From Streptomyces sp. NRRL B-24484 (lineage in GTDB: Bacteria > Actinomycetota > Actinomycetes > Streptomycetales > Streptomycetaceae), in assembly GCF_000717715.1 (NCBI RefSeq), contig NZ_JOAI01000001.1, positions 248,001 to 312,000 of the forward strand: a DNA stretch of 64,000 nt, given 5' to 3'. Positions 54,623 through 62,886 of the stretch are shown here, in pieces (position 1 is the first letter of the stretch; each line of letters begins with the position of its first letter). A model generated the notes under the pieces. It worked only from the letters and a program-made list of their open reading frames with translations, had not been told where the DNA came from and made no database searches. Both the position numbers and the translations under genes were made by a program.

Positions 54623-55720
54623 TTACAGCTCCTTGATCACAAGTCGGACGGCGTCCAGGAAGGCGTCGTTCTCGGCGGGGGTGCCGGCGGTGACCCGCAG
54701 CCACCCGGGGACGCCGTTGTCGCGGACGAGCACGCCGTGGTCGAGGATCGCCTGCCACACGGCGTGGGTGTCGGCGAAGCGGCCGAACTGGACGAAGTTG
54801 GCGTCGGAGTCGGTGACCTCCAGGCCGAGCCCGCGCAGGGCGTCGACCAGGCGGTCCCGTTCGGCCTTGAGCTGGGCGACGTAGCCCAGCAGGGTGTCGG
54901 TGTGCTCCAGGCAGGCCAGCGCGGTGGCCTGGGTGACGGCCGACAGGTGGTACGGCAGCCGGACGAGCTGGACGGCGTCGACGACGGCCGGGTCGGCGGC
55001 GAGGTAGCCGAGCCGCAGGCCCGCCGCGCCGAACGCCTTCGACATGGTGCGGGAGACGACCAGGTTGGGGCGGCCCTCGATCAGCGGCAGCAGCGACTCG
55101 CGGTGCGAGAACTCGACGTACGCCTCGTCGACGACGACCAGGCTGGGCCGGGCGGCCTGCGCGGCCTCGTACAGGGCGAGGACGGTGTCGGCGGCGACGG
55201 CGGTGCCGGTCGGGTTGTTCGGCGAGCAGACGAACACCACGTGCGGGCGGTGCTCGGCGATCGCGGCGCGGGCCGCGTCGAGGTCGACCGTGAAGTCCTC
55301 GTTGCGCGGGCCGGAGATCCAGCCGGTGCCGGTGCCGCGGGAGATCAGCGCGTGCATCGAGTACGAGGGCTCGAAGCCGAGCGCGGTGCGGCCGGGGCCG
55401 CCGAAGGTCTGCAGCAGCTGCTGGAGGACCTCGTTGGAGCCGTTCGCCGCCCAGACCTGCTGCCGGGTGACGGCGTGGCCGGTGGTGGAGGTGAGGTAGC
55501 CGGCGAGGCCCTCGCGCAGCTCGACGGCGTCCCGGTCGGGGTAGCGGTTGAGGTGCCGGGCGGCCTCGGCGACCCGCTCGGCGATCCGGGCGACCAGTGC
55601 CTCCGGCAGCGGGTACGGGTTCTCGTTGGTGTTCAGCTGGACGGGCACGTCGAGCTGGGGGGCACCGTACGGGGACTGTCCGCGCAGTTCGTCGCGGATG
55701 GGGAGGTCGTCGATCCTCAA
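54623..55720 (-). CDS. hisC: histidinol-phosphate aminotransferase
   Basis: A 365-residue fold-type I PLP enzyme transferring an amino group from glutamate to imidazole-acetol phosphate. [11 protein letters not shown] and [15 protein letters not shown] are the start, [11 protein letters not shown] holds the cofactor Asn, VVDEAYVEF the Asp/Tyr, [17 protein letters not shown] the lysine, and [13 protein letters not shown] the substrate Arg. No ATG or GTG precedes the conserved region; the TTG at 55720 overlaps the hisD stop as TTGA and is the start I choose. Glutamate from the nearby GOGAT would be its donor. Confidence 0.94.
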   Translation of the reverse strand: MRIDDLPIRDELRGQSPYGAPQLDVPVQLNTNENPYPLPEALVARIAERVAEAARHLNRYPDRDAVELREGLAGYLTSTTGHAVTRQQVWAANGSNEVLQQLLQTFGGPGRTALGFEPSYSMHALISRGTGTGWISGPRNEDFTVDLDAARAAIAEHRPHVVFVCSPNNPTGTAVAADTVLALYEAAQAARPSLVVVDEAYVEFSHRESLLPLIEGRPNLVVSRTMSKAFGAAGLRLGYLAADPAVVDAVQLVRLPYHLSAVTQATALACLEHTDTLLGYVAQLKAERDRLVDALRGLGLEVTDSDANFVQFGRFADTHAVWQAILDHGVLVRDNGVPGWLRVTAGTPAENDAFLDAVRLVIKEL

Positions 55721-57024
55721 GAGGTGGGCACCGTCCAGTCGAAGCGGGCGCGGATGGCGTCGCCGTGGCCGGGCAGGTCCTCGGCCTCGGCGAGGTTGAC
55801 CACGTGCGCGGCGACGTCGGCCAGCGCCTCGCGGGAGTAGTCCACGACGTGGATGCCGCGCAGGAAGGACTGCACGGACAGGCCCGAGGAGTGGCAGGCG
55901 CAGCCGCCGGTCGGCAGCACGTGGTTGGAGCCGGCCGCGTAGTCGCCGAGCGAGACGGGCGCGTACGGGCCGATGAACACCGCGCCCGCGTTGCGGATCC
56001 GGGCGGCGACGGCGCGGGCGTCCCGGGTCTGGATCTCCAGGTGCTCGGCGGCGTAGGCGTTGACCACCTCGATGCCCTGCTCCAGGTCGTCGACCAGCAC
56101 GATGCCGGACTGCCGGCCGGCGAGGGCGGTGGTGACCCGCTCGCGGTGCTTGGTGTTGGCGACCTGGGCCTCCAGCTCGGCCTCGACCGCGTCGGCGAGC
56201 TCCGGCGAGTCGGTGACCAGCACGGAGGCGGCCATCGGGTCGTGCTCGGCCTGGCTGATCAGGTCGGCGGCGACGTCCCGCGGCGAGGCGGAGTCGTCGG
56301 CGAGGACCGCGATCTCGGTCGGCCCGGCCTCGGCGTCGATGCCGATCCGGCCCTTGAGCAGGCGCTTGGCGGCGGCGACGTAGATGTTGCCGGGGCCGGT
56401 GACCAGGTTGACCGGGCGGCACTCCTCGGTGCCGTAGGCGAACATGGCGACCGCCTGGGCGCCGCCCGCCGCGTAGACCTCGGTGACGCCGAGCAGGGCG
56501 CAGGCGGCCAGGATCGTCGGGTGGACGCTGCCGCCGAACTCCTTCTGCGGCGGGGAGGAGACCGCGATGCCGGGTACGCCGGCCTCCTGCGCGGGCACCA
56601 CGTTCATCACCACGGAGGACGGGTAGACCGCGAGGCCGCCCGGCACGTACAGGCCGACCCGGTCGACCGGAACCCAGCGCTCGGTGACCGTGCCGCCCGG
56701 CACCACCTGGGTGGTGTGGTCGGTGCGGCGCTGCTCGCGGTGGACGAGGCGGGCGCGGCGGATCGACTCCTCCAGTGCGGCGCGCACCTTCGGGTCGAGG
56801 CTCTCCAGGGCGGCGGTGATCCGCTCCTCGGGCACCCGGGTGGACTCCAGCTTCACGCCGTCGAAGCGCTCGGTGATCTCGATCAGCGCCGCGACCCCGC
56901 GATGGCGTACGTCCTCGCAGATCGGCCGCACCTTCTCCAGGGCGGCCTCCACGTCGAACTCGGCACGGGGCAGCAGGTCGCGCGGGTCCGAAACGGAGCC
57001 GCGCAGGTCGATTCGAGAGATCAC
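55717..57024 (-). CDS. hisD: histidinol dehydrogenase
   Basis: A 435-residue zinc enzyme oxidising histidinol twice to histidine with NAD. The key region is [19 protein letters not shown], followed by [18 protein letters not shown] with Glu and His catalysts, and the end [17 protein letters not shown]-terminal [15 protein letters not shown] is typical. GTG 57024 was chosen: TACACT lies exactly 7 nt before it with no Shine-Dalgarno, so the whole his message probably begins at this codon. First gene of the operon. Confidence 0.96.
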   Translation of the reverse strand: MISRIDLRGSVSDPRDLLPRAEFDVEAALEKVRPICEDVRHRGVAALIEITERFDGVKLESTRVPEERITAALESLDPKVRAALEESIRRARLVHREQRRTDHTTQVVPGGTVTERWVPVDRVGLYVPGGLAVYPSSVVMNVVPAQEAGVPGIAVSSPPQKEFGGSVHPTILAACALLGVTEVYAAGGAQAVAMFAYGTEECRPVNLVTGPGNIYVAAAKRLLKGRIGIDAEAGPTEIAVLADDSASPRDVAADLISQAEHDPMAASVLVTDSPELADAVEAELEAQVANTKHRERVTTALAGRQSGIVLVDDLEQGIEVVNAYAAEHLEIQTRDARAVAARIRNAGAVFIGPYAPVSLGDYAAGSNHVLPTGGCACHSSGLSVQSFLRGIHVVDYSREALADVAAHVVNLAEAEDLPGHGDAIRARFDWTVPTS

Positions 57025-57031
57025 AGGGCCC

Positions 57032-57037
57032 AGTGTA
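57032..57037 (-). promoter_or_regulatory. his operon -10 hexamer, leaderless start
   Basis: TACACT on the minus strand, 7 nt before the hisD GTG. No clear -35 is seen. The gap to the divergent gene is only 93 nt. Confidence 0.5.
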
Positions 57038-57117
57038 AGGAGTGGCCGGAAACGGCGGCCCCGCATTTCAGTCCGTGATACGACTGCCGAGACGGCCGGA
57101 GATCACCAGGGGGGACG

Positions 57118-58698
57118 ATGACGGACCGGGCACCGGACGGCTGGACGGACACGGAGCAGCGCCTCTGGGACGCCTTCCGGCACGGCGAGGTGCTCGACCT
57201 GCGGGCGGGCAAGGCCGAGGACGACGACCCGGCGGGCTCCGGCGACTGGGGCGCGGAGCGGACCGTCCGCGCCGAGGTGCTCGCCCGGCTGCTGCTCTCC
57301 GGCCCCGCGGCCGCACCCGGGCGGGTGGCGGCGCTCAAGCTGAACGGCGCGTTCGTCACCGGCCCGCTGCTCCTGGCCGGGGCGTCCCTCGGCCACTACA
57401 TCGAGCTGCACGGCTGCCGCTTCGACACCCGGGTGCTGCTCTCCGAGGCCCGGGCGGGCACGATCCGGCTGATCGGCTGCCTGATACCCCGGCTCGACGC
57501 CTCCCGGCTCTCCGCCGACGGCGACGTGCACCTGGCGCGCTGCGTGGTGCCGCAGGGCATCCGGCTCACCGACGCCCGGATCGGCACCGACCTGCTGCTC
57601 AACCAGGCCGTCCTCGGCGCCGACCCGCACCACCGGGCGCTCTCCGCGGACGGGCTCACCGTCCACCAGGACCTGGAGGCCGAGCGGATCGAGGTGTACG
57701 GCGAGTTCGGCATCCGCACCGGCCGGATCGGCGGCCGGCTCTCGCTGCGCGGCGCCCAGCTGCGGATGCGCGACCCCGGCCGCAACTGCCTGAACCTGGC
57801 CCGCACCACCGTCGGCAACACGCTGTACCTGACCGGCTCGGCCGACAACCGCTGGACGACCTCGCCCAGCGACTACGCCTACGGCTACGGCCCGCCGCAC
57901 GAGCCCGGGGCCGCCGTCACCCCGTTCCGCGCCTGGGGCGGGGTGCGGCTGGTCGACGCCCGCTTCGAGCAGGCCTGCCTGATCCACGAGGCCGAGTTCC
58001 ACCTCTCCGCCGGGCAGGAGCTGTCGCTGCGCCGGATCCGGACGCCGGAGCTGCGGTTCGCCTGCAAGAAGGCCCCCGACGGCACCGTGTCGCTCTCCCG
58101 GGCCCAGGTCGGCAACCTGGTCGACGCCCCGCGGTCCTGGCCCGGCGCCGGCCTGGTGCGGCTCACCGGCTTCACCTACGAGTCGCTGCGGCCCGCGGAG
58201 CCGTTCGGCGTCGCGGAGCGGATCGCCTGGCTGGAGAACTCGCTCGGCGAGTACCAGCCGGAGCCGTACGAGCAGCTGGCCTCGGCGCTGCGCCGGGACG
58301 GCCGCGACGAGGACGCCCGGGAGGTGCTGTACGCCAAGCAGCGCCGCCGCCGCGCCGCGCTGCCGGTGCACGCCCGGCTGTGGGGGCTGCTGCAGGACGT
58401 CACCGTCGGCTACGGCTACCGGCCCGGCCGGGCCGCGCTGTGGCTGCTGCTGGCCTGGCTGCTCGGCACGGCGTACTTCACCGAGCAGCCGCCGCAGCCG
58501 CTGAAGGCCGACGAGGTGCCCACCTGGGACGCCGCGCTGTACACGCTGAGCAGGCTGCTGCCGGTGGTCGACCTCGGGCAGGGCGGCTGGAACCCGGACC
58601 GGCAGGGCCAGTGGGTCGCCGCCGGCCTGGTGCTGACCGGCTGGATCCTCGCGACCACCGCCGTCACCGGCGCGACCAGGCTGCTGCAGCGGGGCTGA
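57118..58698 (+). CDS. large beta-helix-like protein with C-terminal membrane helices
   Basis: A 526-residue protein often annotated vaguely as a membrane-associated oxidoreductase in streptomycetes; I see no cofactor motif to support that. Residues 55-330 consist of short repeating strands (ALKLNGAFVTGPLLLAGASLG, IELHGCRFDTRVLLSEA, IRLIGCLIPRLDASRL and so on) about 20 residues apart, resembling a pentapeptide or right-handed beta-helix solenoid. Then comes WLENSLGEYQPEPYEQLASALRRDGRDEDAREVLYAKQRRRR, a TPR-like helical hairpin seen in similar proteins, and two transmembrane helices near residues 438-455 and 500-517. A solenoid scaffold anchored at the membrane is the safest description. GGGGGG precedes ATG 57118. 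Confidence 0.75.
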   Translation: MTDRAPDGWTDTEQRLWDAFRHGEVLDLRAGKAEDDDPAGSGDWGAERTVRAEVLARLLLSGPAAAPGRVAALKLNGAFVTGPLLLAGASLGHYIELHGCRFDTRVLLSEARAGTIRLIGCLIPRLDASRLSADGDVHLARCVVPQGIRLTDARIGTDLLLNQAVLGADPHHRALSADGLTVHQDLEAERIEVYGEFGIRTGRIGGRLSLRGAQLRMRDPGRNCLNLARTTVGNTLYLTGSADNRWTTSPSDYAYGYGPPHEPGAAVTPFRAWGGVRLVDARFEQACLIHEAEFHLSAGQELSLRRIRTPELRFACKKAPDGTVSLSRAQVGNLVDAPRSWPGAGLVRLTGFTYESLRPAEPFGVAERIAWLENSLGEYQPEPYEQLASALRRDGRDEDAREVLYAKQRRRRAALPVHARLWGLLQDVTVGYGYRPGRAALWLLLAWLLGTAYFTEQPPQPLKADEVPTWDAALYTLSRLLPVVDLGQGGWNPDRQGQWVAAGLVLTGWILATTAVTGATRLLQRG

Positions 58699-58745
58699 GG
58701 CCCGCTCTGCGGCAAAAGGGCGAGGTCGCCGGGGCCTGCGGCAAC

Positions 58746-58751
58746 TACGCT
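58746..58751 (+). promoter_or_regulatory. probable -10 hexamer of a leaderless transcript (Lon-substrate-binding gene)
   Basis: TACGCT, 7 nt before GTG 58759, with no ribosome site between. Confidence 0.45.
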
Positions 58752-58758
58752 GTGCGCC

Positions 58759-59487
58759 GTGACAGAACGGCTGCCGCTCTTCCCGCTCAACACGGTCCTC
58801 TACCCGGGCCTGGTGATGCCCCTGCACGTCTTCGAGGAGCGCTACCGCCGACTCGTGGCCGACCTGCAGAAACTGCCCGAGGACGAGCCGCGCCGCTTCG
58901 GCGTGGTCGCCATCCGGGACGGCCGCGAGGTCGCGCCCGTCCGCGAGAGCGAGGGCCCGGCCGGGCCGCTCGACGGGCTCGGCACGGTCACCGGCGACCC
59001 GCGGGAGGCGCTGTACCGGGTCGGCTGCGTCGCCGACGTCACCTCCGTGCGGAGCCGCGCCGACGGCCGGTACGAGCTGCTGGTCACCGGCACCACCCGG
59101 TTCACCGTGGAGTCCGTCGACGCGAGCGGCCCCTACCTCGTCGCCGAGACCAGGCCGCTGGACGAGCCGTCCGGGCAGGGCTCCGGGGCGCTCGGCGCGG
59201 TGGTGGAGCGGGCCTTCCACGAGTACCGCAAGCGCCTCGCGGGCGCGAAGGAGGCCACCCTGGCCGGCGACATCGAGCTGCCGCTCGACCCGCAGGCGCT
59301 CTCCTACCTGGTCGCGGCGGCCACCGTGCTGCCCGCCCCGGTCAAGCAGGAGCTGCTGGCCTGCCCGGACACCGCCCAGCGGCTCACCGCCGAGCTGGAG
59401 CTGCTGCGCCGGGAGACGGCCCTGCTGGCCTGGCTGCCCTCGCTGCCCGCCGCGGACCTCACCCGGCAGGCCTTCAGCCCCAACTGA
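58759..59487 (+). CDS. Lon N-terminal-domain (LON substrate-binding) protein
   Basis: A 242-residue protein matching the N-terminal domain of Lon protease without ATPase or peptidase. RLPLFPLNTVLYPGLVMPLHVFEERY is the unmistakable start, then FGVVAIRDGREV, the G-T-x-A/V-like LYRVGCVADVTSV and LLVTGTTRFTVES. The C-terminal half is helical (VKQELLACPDTAQRLTAELELL). Such stand-alone proteins are thought to bind unfolded proteins or regulate Lon, but this is not settled. The start is GTG 58759, probably leaderless. YbaK gene follows after 53 nt. Confidence 0.88.
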   Translation: MTERLPLFPLNTVLYPGLVMPLHVFEERYRRLVADLQKLPEDEPRRFGVVAIRDGREVAPVRESEGPAGPLDGLGTVTGDPREALYRVGCVADVTSVRSRADGRYELLVTGTTRFTVESVDASGPYLVAETRPLDEPSGQGSGALGAVVERAFHEYRKRLAGAKEATLAGDIELPLDPQALSYLVAAATVLPAPVKQELLACPDTAQRLTAELELLRRETALLAWLPSLPAADLTRQAFSPN

Positions 59488-59540
59488 CGCCCGGCCCGGA
59501 CCCCCGACCGCACCCGACCGCACCCCGAGAAGGGCCGCCG

Positions 59541-60035
59541 ATGGCGAAGAAGACGAAGAAGGGCGGCCAGGGCACCCCCGCCACGGTCGCGCTGGAGGCC
59601 GCGGGCGTGGCGTACACCGTGCACGCCTACGACCACGACCCGGCCGCGGCGTCCTACGGCGGCGAGGCCGCCGAGGTGCTCGGCATCGCGGCCGGCCGGG
59701 TCTTCAAGACGCTGGTCGCCGACGTGGACGGCACGCTGACCGTGGGCATCGTCCCGGTCTCCGGGCAGCTCGACCTGAAGGCGCTCGCCGCCGCGGTGGG
59801 CGGCAAGCGGGCCGCGATGGCCGACCCGGCGGCCGCCGAGCGCAGCAGCGGCTACGTCCTCGGCGGCATCTCGCCGCTCGGGCAGCGGCGGCCGCTGCGC
59901 ACCGTGCTGGACGACAGCGCCCTCGGCCACCCGACGGTCTTCGTTTCGGCCGGACGCCGCGGCCTGGAGGTCGAACTGGCCCCCGCCGACCTGGTCTCGC
60001 TGACCGGCGCCCGGACGGCCGCGATCGGCCGCTGA
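59541..60035 (+). CDS. ybaK: YbaK/EbsC-family Cys-tRNA(Pro) deacylase
   Basis: A 164-residue trans-editing enzyme that removes cysteine from mischarged tRNA-Pro. After KKTKKGGQGTPATVALEAAGVAYTVHAY, typical for the family, come AAEVLGIAAGRVFKTLVADVDG with the catalytic lysine, VSGQLDLKALAAAVGGKRAAMADP and GYVLGGISPLGQRRPLRTVLD, in which GGISPxG is the signature loop. A normal-size complete protein, cytosolic. AAGGG lies before ATG 59541. Confidence 0.9.
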   Translation: MAKKTKKGGQGTPATVALEAAGVAYTVHAYDHDPAAASYGGEAAEVLGIAAGRVFKTLVADVDGTLTVGIVPVSGQLDLKALAAAVGGKRAAMADPAAAERSSGYVLGGISPLGQRRPLRTVLDDSALGHPTVFVSAGRRGLEVELAPADLVSLTGARTAAIGR

Positions 60036-60044
60036 GGCGGGCGG

Positions 60045-60821
60045 TCAGTCGCCGTGCGGGTGACCGTCGTGCGGCCGGCCCTCGTGCAGCGGGTCGTGGT
60101 GCAGCCGGTCGTCGTGGGCGCGGCCGTCCAGGGGGTGACCGGCCTCGGGGTGACCGCCCACGGGGTGTCCGGTCTCCGGGTGGCCGGCCTCGGGGTGGGG
60201 CCAGGCCCAGTACGGCGGCGGGTCCTCCTCGCGCTTGCCGAAGGCGGCGGACAGCACCAGCAGCAGCACCATCGCCGTCATCGGCCAGACGAGCAGAGCG
60301 CCGTGCGCGCCGAGCTCCAGCGGGGCGCTGAACCGGCCGCCGTCACCGACCTGCCGGGCGTGCGCGACCAGGTCGGAGGCGGGACCGAGCCGCGTGCCGA
60401 GCTGCCAGCCGATCACCGAGCCGGCCAGTCCGCCGACGGCGAGGCCGGCCGCGACCGCGACACCACCGCCCCGGCCGCGGGTGAACAGGAAGGCGGTCAG
60501 CGCGGTGGCCAGGCCGGCACCGAGGCCGAGCAGCGCGAAGACGCTGTCCGCACCGGCCCGCTGCTCGCCCTCCGGGTCCGCGTACAGCAGCTGGTCGCCC
60601 TTGACGACCAGGCCGACCCGGGGCGCCAGCCACAGCCAGAGCAGGCCGAGCACCACACCGAGCAGTGCGCCGCCGGCCGCGATCAGCACACCGATCCGCA
60701 CCTCCGGGAGCAGGGCGCGCTTCGGCCGCTTCGGGCCGACCGGAGCGGGCGGCGGGGCGAAGGGGTCGTGCGGGGCGTACGGGTCGGCGCCCGGGCCCGT
60801 CGGTGTGTTCGGTGCGGTCAC
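60045..60821 (-). CDS. DUF2567-like membrane protein with His-rich tail
   Basis: A 258-residue protein with a Pro-rich N-terminus, four transmembrane helices (about residues 42-66, 92-113, 120-142 and 180-198), and a final 60 residues of repeats of the form xxGHP followed by HDD, HHDP and HDGHPHGD. I believe the helical part is the DUF2567 family, known only from actinomycetes. The tail has about 16 histidines and would bind nickel, zinc or copper, either as a store or as a sensor; the family members I remember do not always have it. Its stop is only 9 nt from the convergent ybaK stop, with no hairpin. Confidence 0.7.
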   Translation of the reverse strand: MTAPNTPTGPGADPYAPHDPFAPPPAPVGPKRPKRALLPEVRIGVLIAAGGALLGVVLGLLWLWLAPRVGLVVKGDQLLYADPEGEQRAGADSVFALLGLGAGLATALTAFLFTRGRGGGVAVAAGLAVGGLAGSVIGWQLGTRLGPASDLVAHARQVGDGGRFSAPLELGAHGALLVWPMTAMVLLLVLSAAFGKREEDPPPYWAWPHPEAGHPETGHPVGGHPEAGHPLDGRAHDDRLHHDPLHEGRPHDGHPHGD

Positions 60822-60894
60822 CCGGCCATCGTTTCACGACCGGCCCCGTTGCGGTCGGGGCGGGCGGCCCCGGTGCGGCCGCGGCCCGGCGGGG

Positions 60895-61692
60895 TCAGCG
60901 GGTGGCCCGCCGGTACGCCCAGGTCGCCACGGTGAGCGAGCAGAGGCCGACGGCCGCGCAGACGCCCAGGTCGCCGAGGACGGCCGCCCAGTCCGGGGCC
61001 GGGTCGAAGGTCCGGGCGAACGCCTCCACCCCGTAGGTGGAGGGCAGCAGGTCGCGCAGCCACTGGACGGGCTGCGGCAGGTTCCCGGCCGGCAGCACGC
61101 CGAGCAGCAGCGCGGCGGACATGCCGAGCTGGCCGAGCAGGGTGGCGATCTCCTGGCGCCGGGCGAGCAGGCCGCAGGCGGCACCGAGCCCGGACAGCGC
61201 CGCGCCGGCGAGCGGCACGACCGCGAGCAGCACCCAGAGGTTGCCGGCCGGCAGGTCGAACAGCCAGGCGCCGACCGCCGCGGTGACCAGGGTGCCGGGC
61301 AGGGTGAAGGAGGCGTAGGCGCCGGCCGCGCCGAGCACCACGGCGGCCGGCGGCACCGGCAGCGTCGCGTAGTGGTCGAGGCCGCCGGTGGCCCGCAGCT
61401 TCCCGAAGTACTGGGCGAGCAGGTTGAGCGCGACGAAGGCCACCACCAGCACCGCCGAGCCGGCGACGACCGCGCGCGCGGCCGGGTTGCCGCCGCCGTC
61501 GACGACGCCCCGCATCATCACCAGGATGCCGAGCGACTGGAAGGTCGCGACGAACAGCAGCGGGATGCGGGCGACCTTGGCCCGGGCGAGCTGGGCCCGG
61601 TAGACGGCGGCCAGCGAGGGCAGCAGCCGGGCGGCGGGGGCCAGCTCGGCCGGGGCGGCGACGGCGGGGGCCGGGGTGTCGAGGAGCGTCAC
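60895..61692 (-). CDS. ABC-2 type exporter permease
   Basis: A 265-residue membrane protein with six helices, starting after LLPSLAAVYRAQLARAKVAR. ILVMMRGVVDGGGNPAARAV and GGLDHYATLPVPPAAVVLGAAG show the ABC2_membrane organisation, and QPVQWLRDLLPSTYGVEAFARTF before the last helix is the conserved loop. The GTG start at 61692 overlaps the ATPase stop by four bases. Together they form an exporter, substrate unknown, of the sort used for drugs, lipids or peptides. Confidence 0.87.
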   Translation of the reverse strand: MTLLDTPAPAVAAPAELAPAARLLPSLAAVYRAQLARAKVARIPLLFVATFQSLGILVMMRGVVDGGGNPAARAVVAGSAVLVVAFVALNLLAQYFGKLRATGGLDHYATLPVPPAAVVLGAAGAYASFTLPGTLVTAAVGAWLFDLPAGNLWVLLAVVPLAGAALSGLGAACGLLARRQEIATLLGQLGMSAALLLGVLPAGNLPQPVQWLRDLLPSTYGVEAFARTFDPAPDWAAVLGDLGVCAAVGLCSLTVATWAYRRATR

Positions 61693-62714
61693 TTGGCGAG
61701 TCCTTTGTGCCGGCCGCCGAGCTTGAGGTAGGCGTCCTCCAGGCTGGGGGTGGCCAGGGTGAAGTCGTCGAGCGCGGCGAAGGCGGCACCGCCGGTGACC
61801 GCGGCGACCAGTTCGCGGGCCTGCTCGGGGGTGGTGCGGACGGTCCAGCGGCGGCCGGTGCGCTCGGCCCGGGCGGCGAGCTCGGCGACGGCGGGGACGT
61901 CGAGCGGGGCGTCGGTGCGCCAGACCAGGTCGAGCCGGACGTCGCCGTCGACCAGCGCCTTGAGCCCGCCGGGCGTGTCGCAGGCGATGACCCGGCCCTC
62001 GTCGACGACGGCGACCCGGTCGAGCACCGTCTCGGCCTCGATCACGTTGTGGGTGACCAGCAGCACGGTGGTGCCGCGCTCCGCGCGGCGGCGGTCGACC
62101 GCGGACCAGACGGCACGCCGGGCGACCGGGTCCATGCCGGTGGTGGGCTCGTCCAGGACGAGCAGCGGGCGCTCGCCGACCAGGGCGGCGGCGAAGCAGG
62201 CGAGGCGGCGCTGGCCGCCGGAGAGCTTGGCGAGCGGACGGCCGGCCAGCGGTTCGAGGCCGAGTTCGGCGAGCACCTCGGCGGCCTCGGCGCGGGCCTG
62301 CGCACGGCCGAGGCCGCGCAGCCGCCCGGTGGTCTCGGCGGCGAGGGAGACGGTGAGCTCGTCCAGCGCGGTGGACTCCTGGCCGAGGTAGGCCAGCAGC
62401 CGGGCGGCCCGCTCGGGGTGGCGGACGATGTCGTGGCCGAGGATGTCGATGCTGCCGGCGTCCGGCCGGAGCAGGCCGGTCAGCTGGCGCACCAGGGTGG
62501 ACTTGCCGGCGCCGTTGGGGCCGAGCAGGCCGAAGATCTCGCCGCGCCGCACGGTCAGGTCGATCCCGGCGTTGGCGGGGACCGCGGCGGCCTTGGCGCC
62601 GCTGCCGGTGCGGTAGGTCTTGGCAAGGCCGCGGACGGTGCAGCAGGCCGGACCCGGAAGGTCGTCCCGGGCCCGCGGCGGGACCAGGGGTGCCTGCCGG
62701 TCGGTGTCGCTCAC
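61689..62714 (-). CDS. ABC-2 type exporter ATP-binding protein
   Basis: A 341-residue ATPase. Walker A GLLGPNGAGKSTLV, Q-loop LAYLGQESTAL, signature KLSGGQRRLACFAAALV, Walker B LLVLDEPTTGMDP and switch LLVTHNVIEAE. The last 100 residues (ACDTPGGLKALVDGDVRLDL and SLEDAYLKLGG) are the DrrA/CcmA-type C-terminal domain. GTG 62714 is preceded 8 nt upstream by TAAAGT and lacks a ribosome site, so it may be leaderless. With the overlapping permease it forms a two-gene unit. Confidence 0.92.
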   Translation of the reverse strand: MSDTDRQAPLVPPRARDDLPGPACCTVRGLAKTYRTGSGAKAAAVPANAGIDLTVRRGEIFGLLGPNGAGKSTLVRQLTGLLRPDAGSIDILGHDIVRHPERAARLLAYLGQESTALDELTVSLAAETTGRLRGLGRAQARAEAAEVLAELGLEPLAGRPLAKLSGGQRRLACFAAALVGERPLLVLDEPTTGMDPVARRAVWSAVDRRRAERGTTVLLVTHNVIEAETVLDRVAVVDEGRVIACDTPGGLKALVDGDVRLDLVWRTDAPLDVPAVAELAARAERTGRRWTVRTTPEQARELVAAVTGGAAFAALDDFTLATPSLEDAYLKLGGRHKGLAK

Positions 62715-62722
62715 GCGAGAGA

Positions 62723-62728
62723 ACTTTA
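62723..62728 (-). promoter_or_regulatory. probable -10 hexamer of the ABC exporter operon
   Basis: TAAAGT on the minus strand, 8 nt before GTG 62714. Confidence 0.4.
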
Positions 62729-62886
62729 CGCTCCGCGGCGCCCGAACCGGGCACGGGGGCCGGTCGGAGCCGGTGAGGGCGGTCGGGGGCCCGCGCGGTC
62801 CGGCGCGGTCCGGCGCGGCACGGCGCCGCTGCGCCGCCGGGCAGGGCCGGGCGCCGCACCGGGCGGTACGGCGGTACGGCCGGCCG

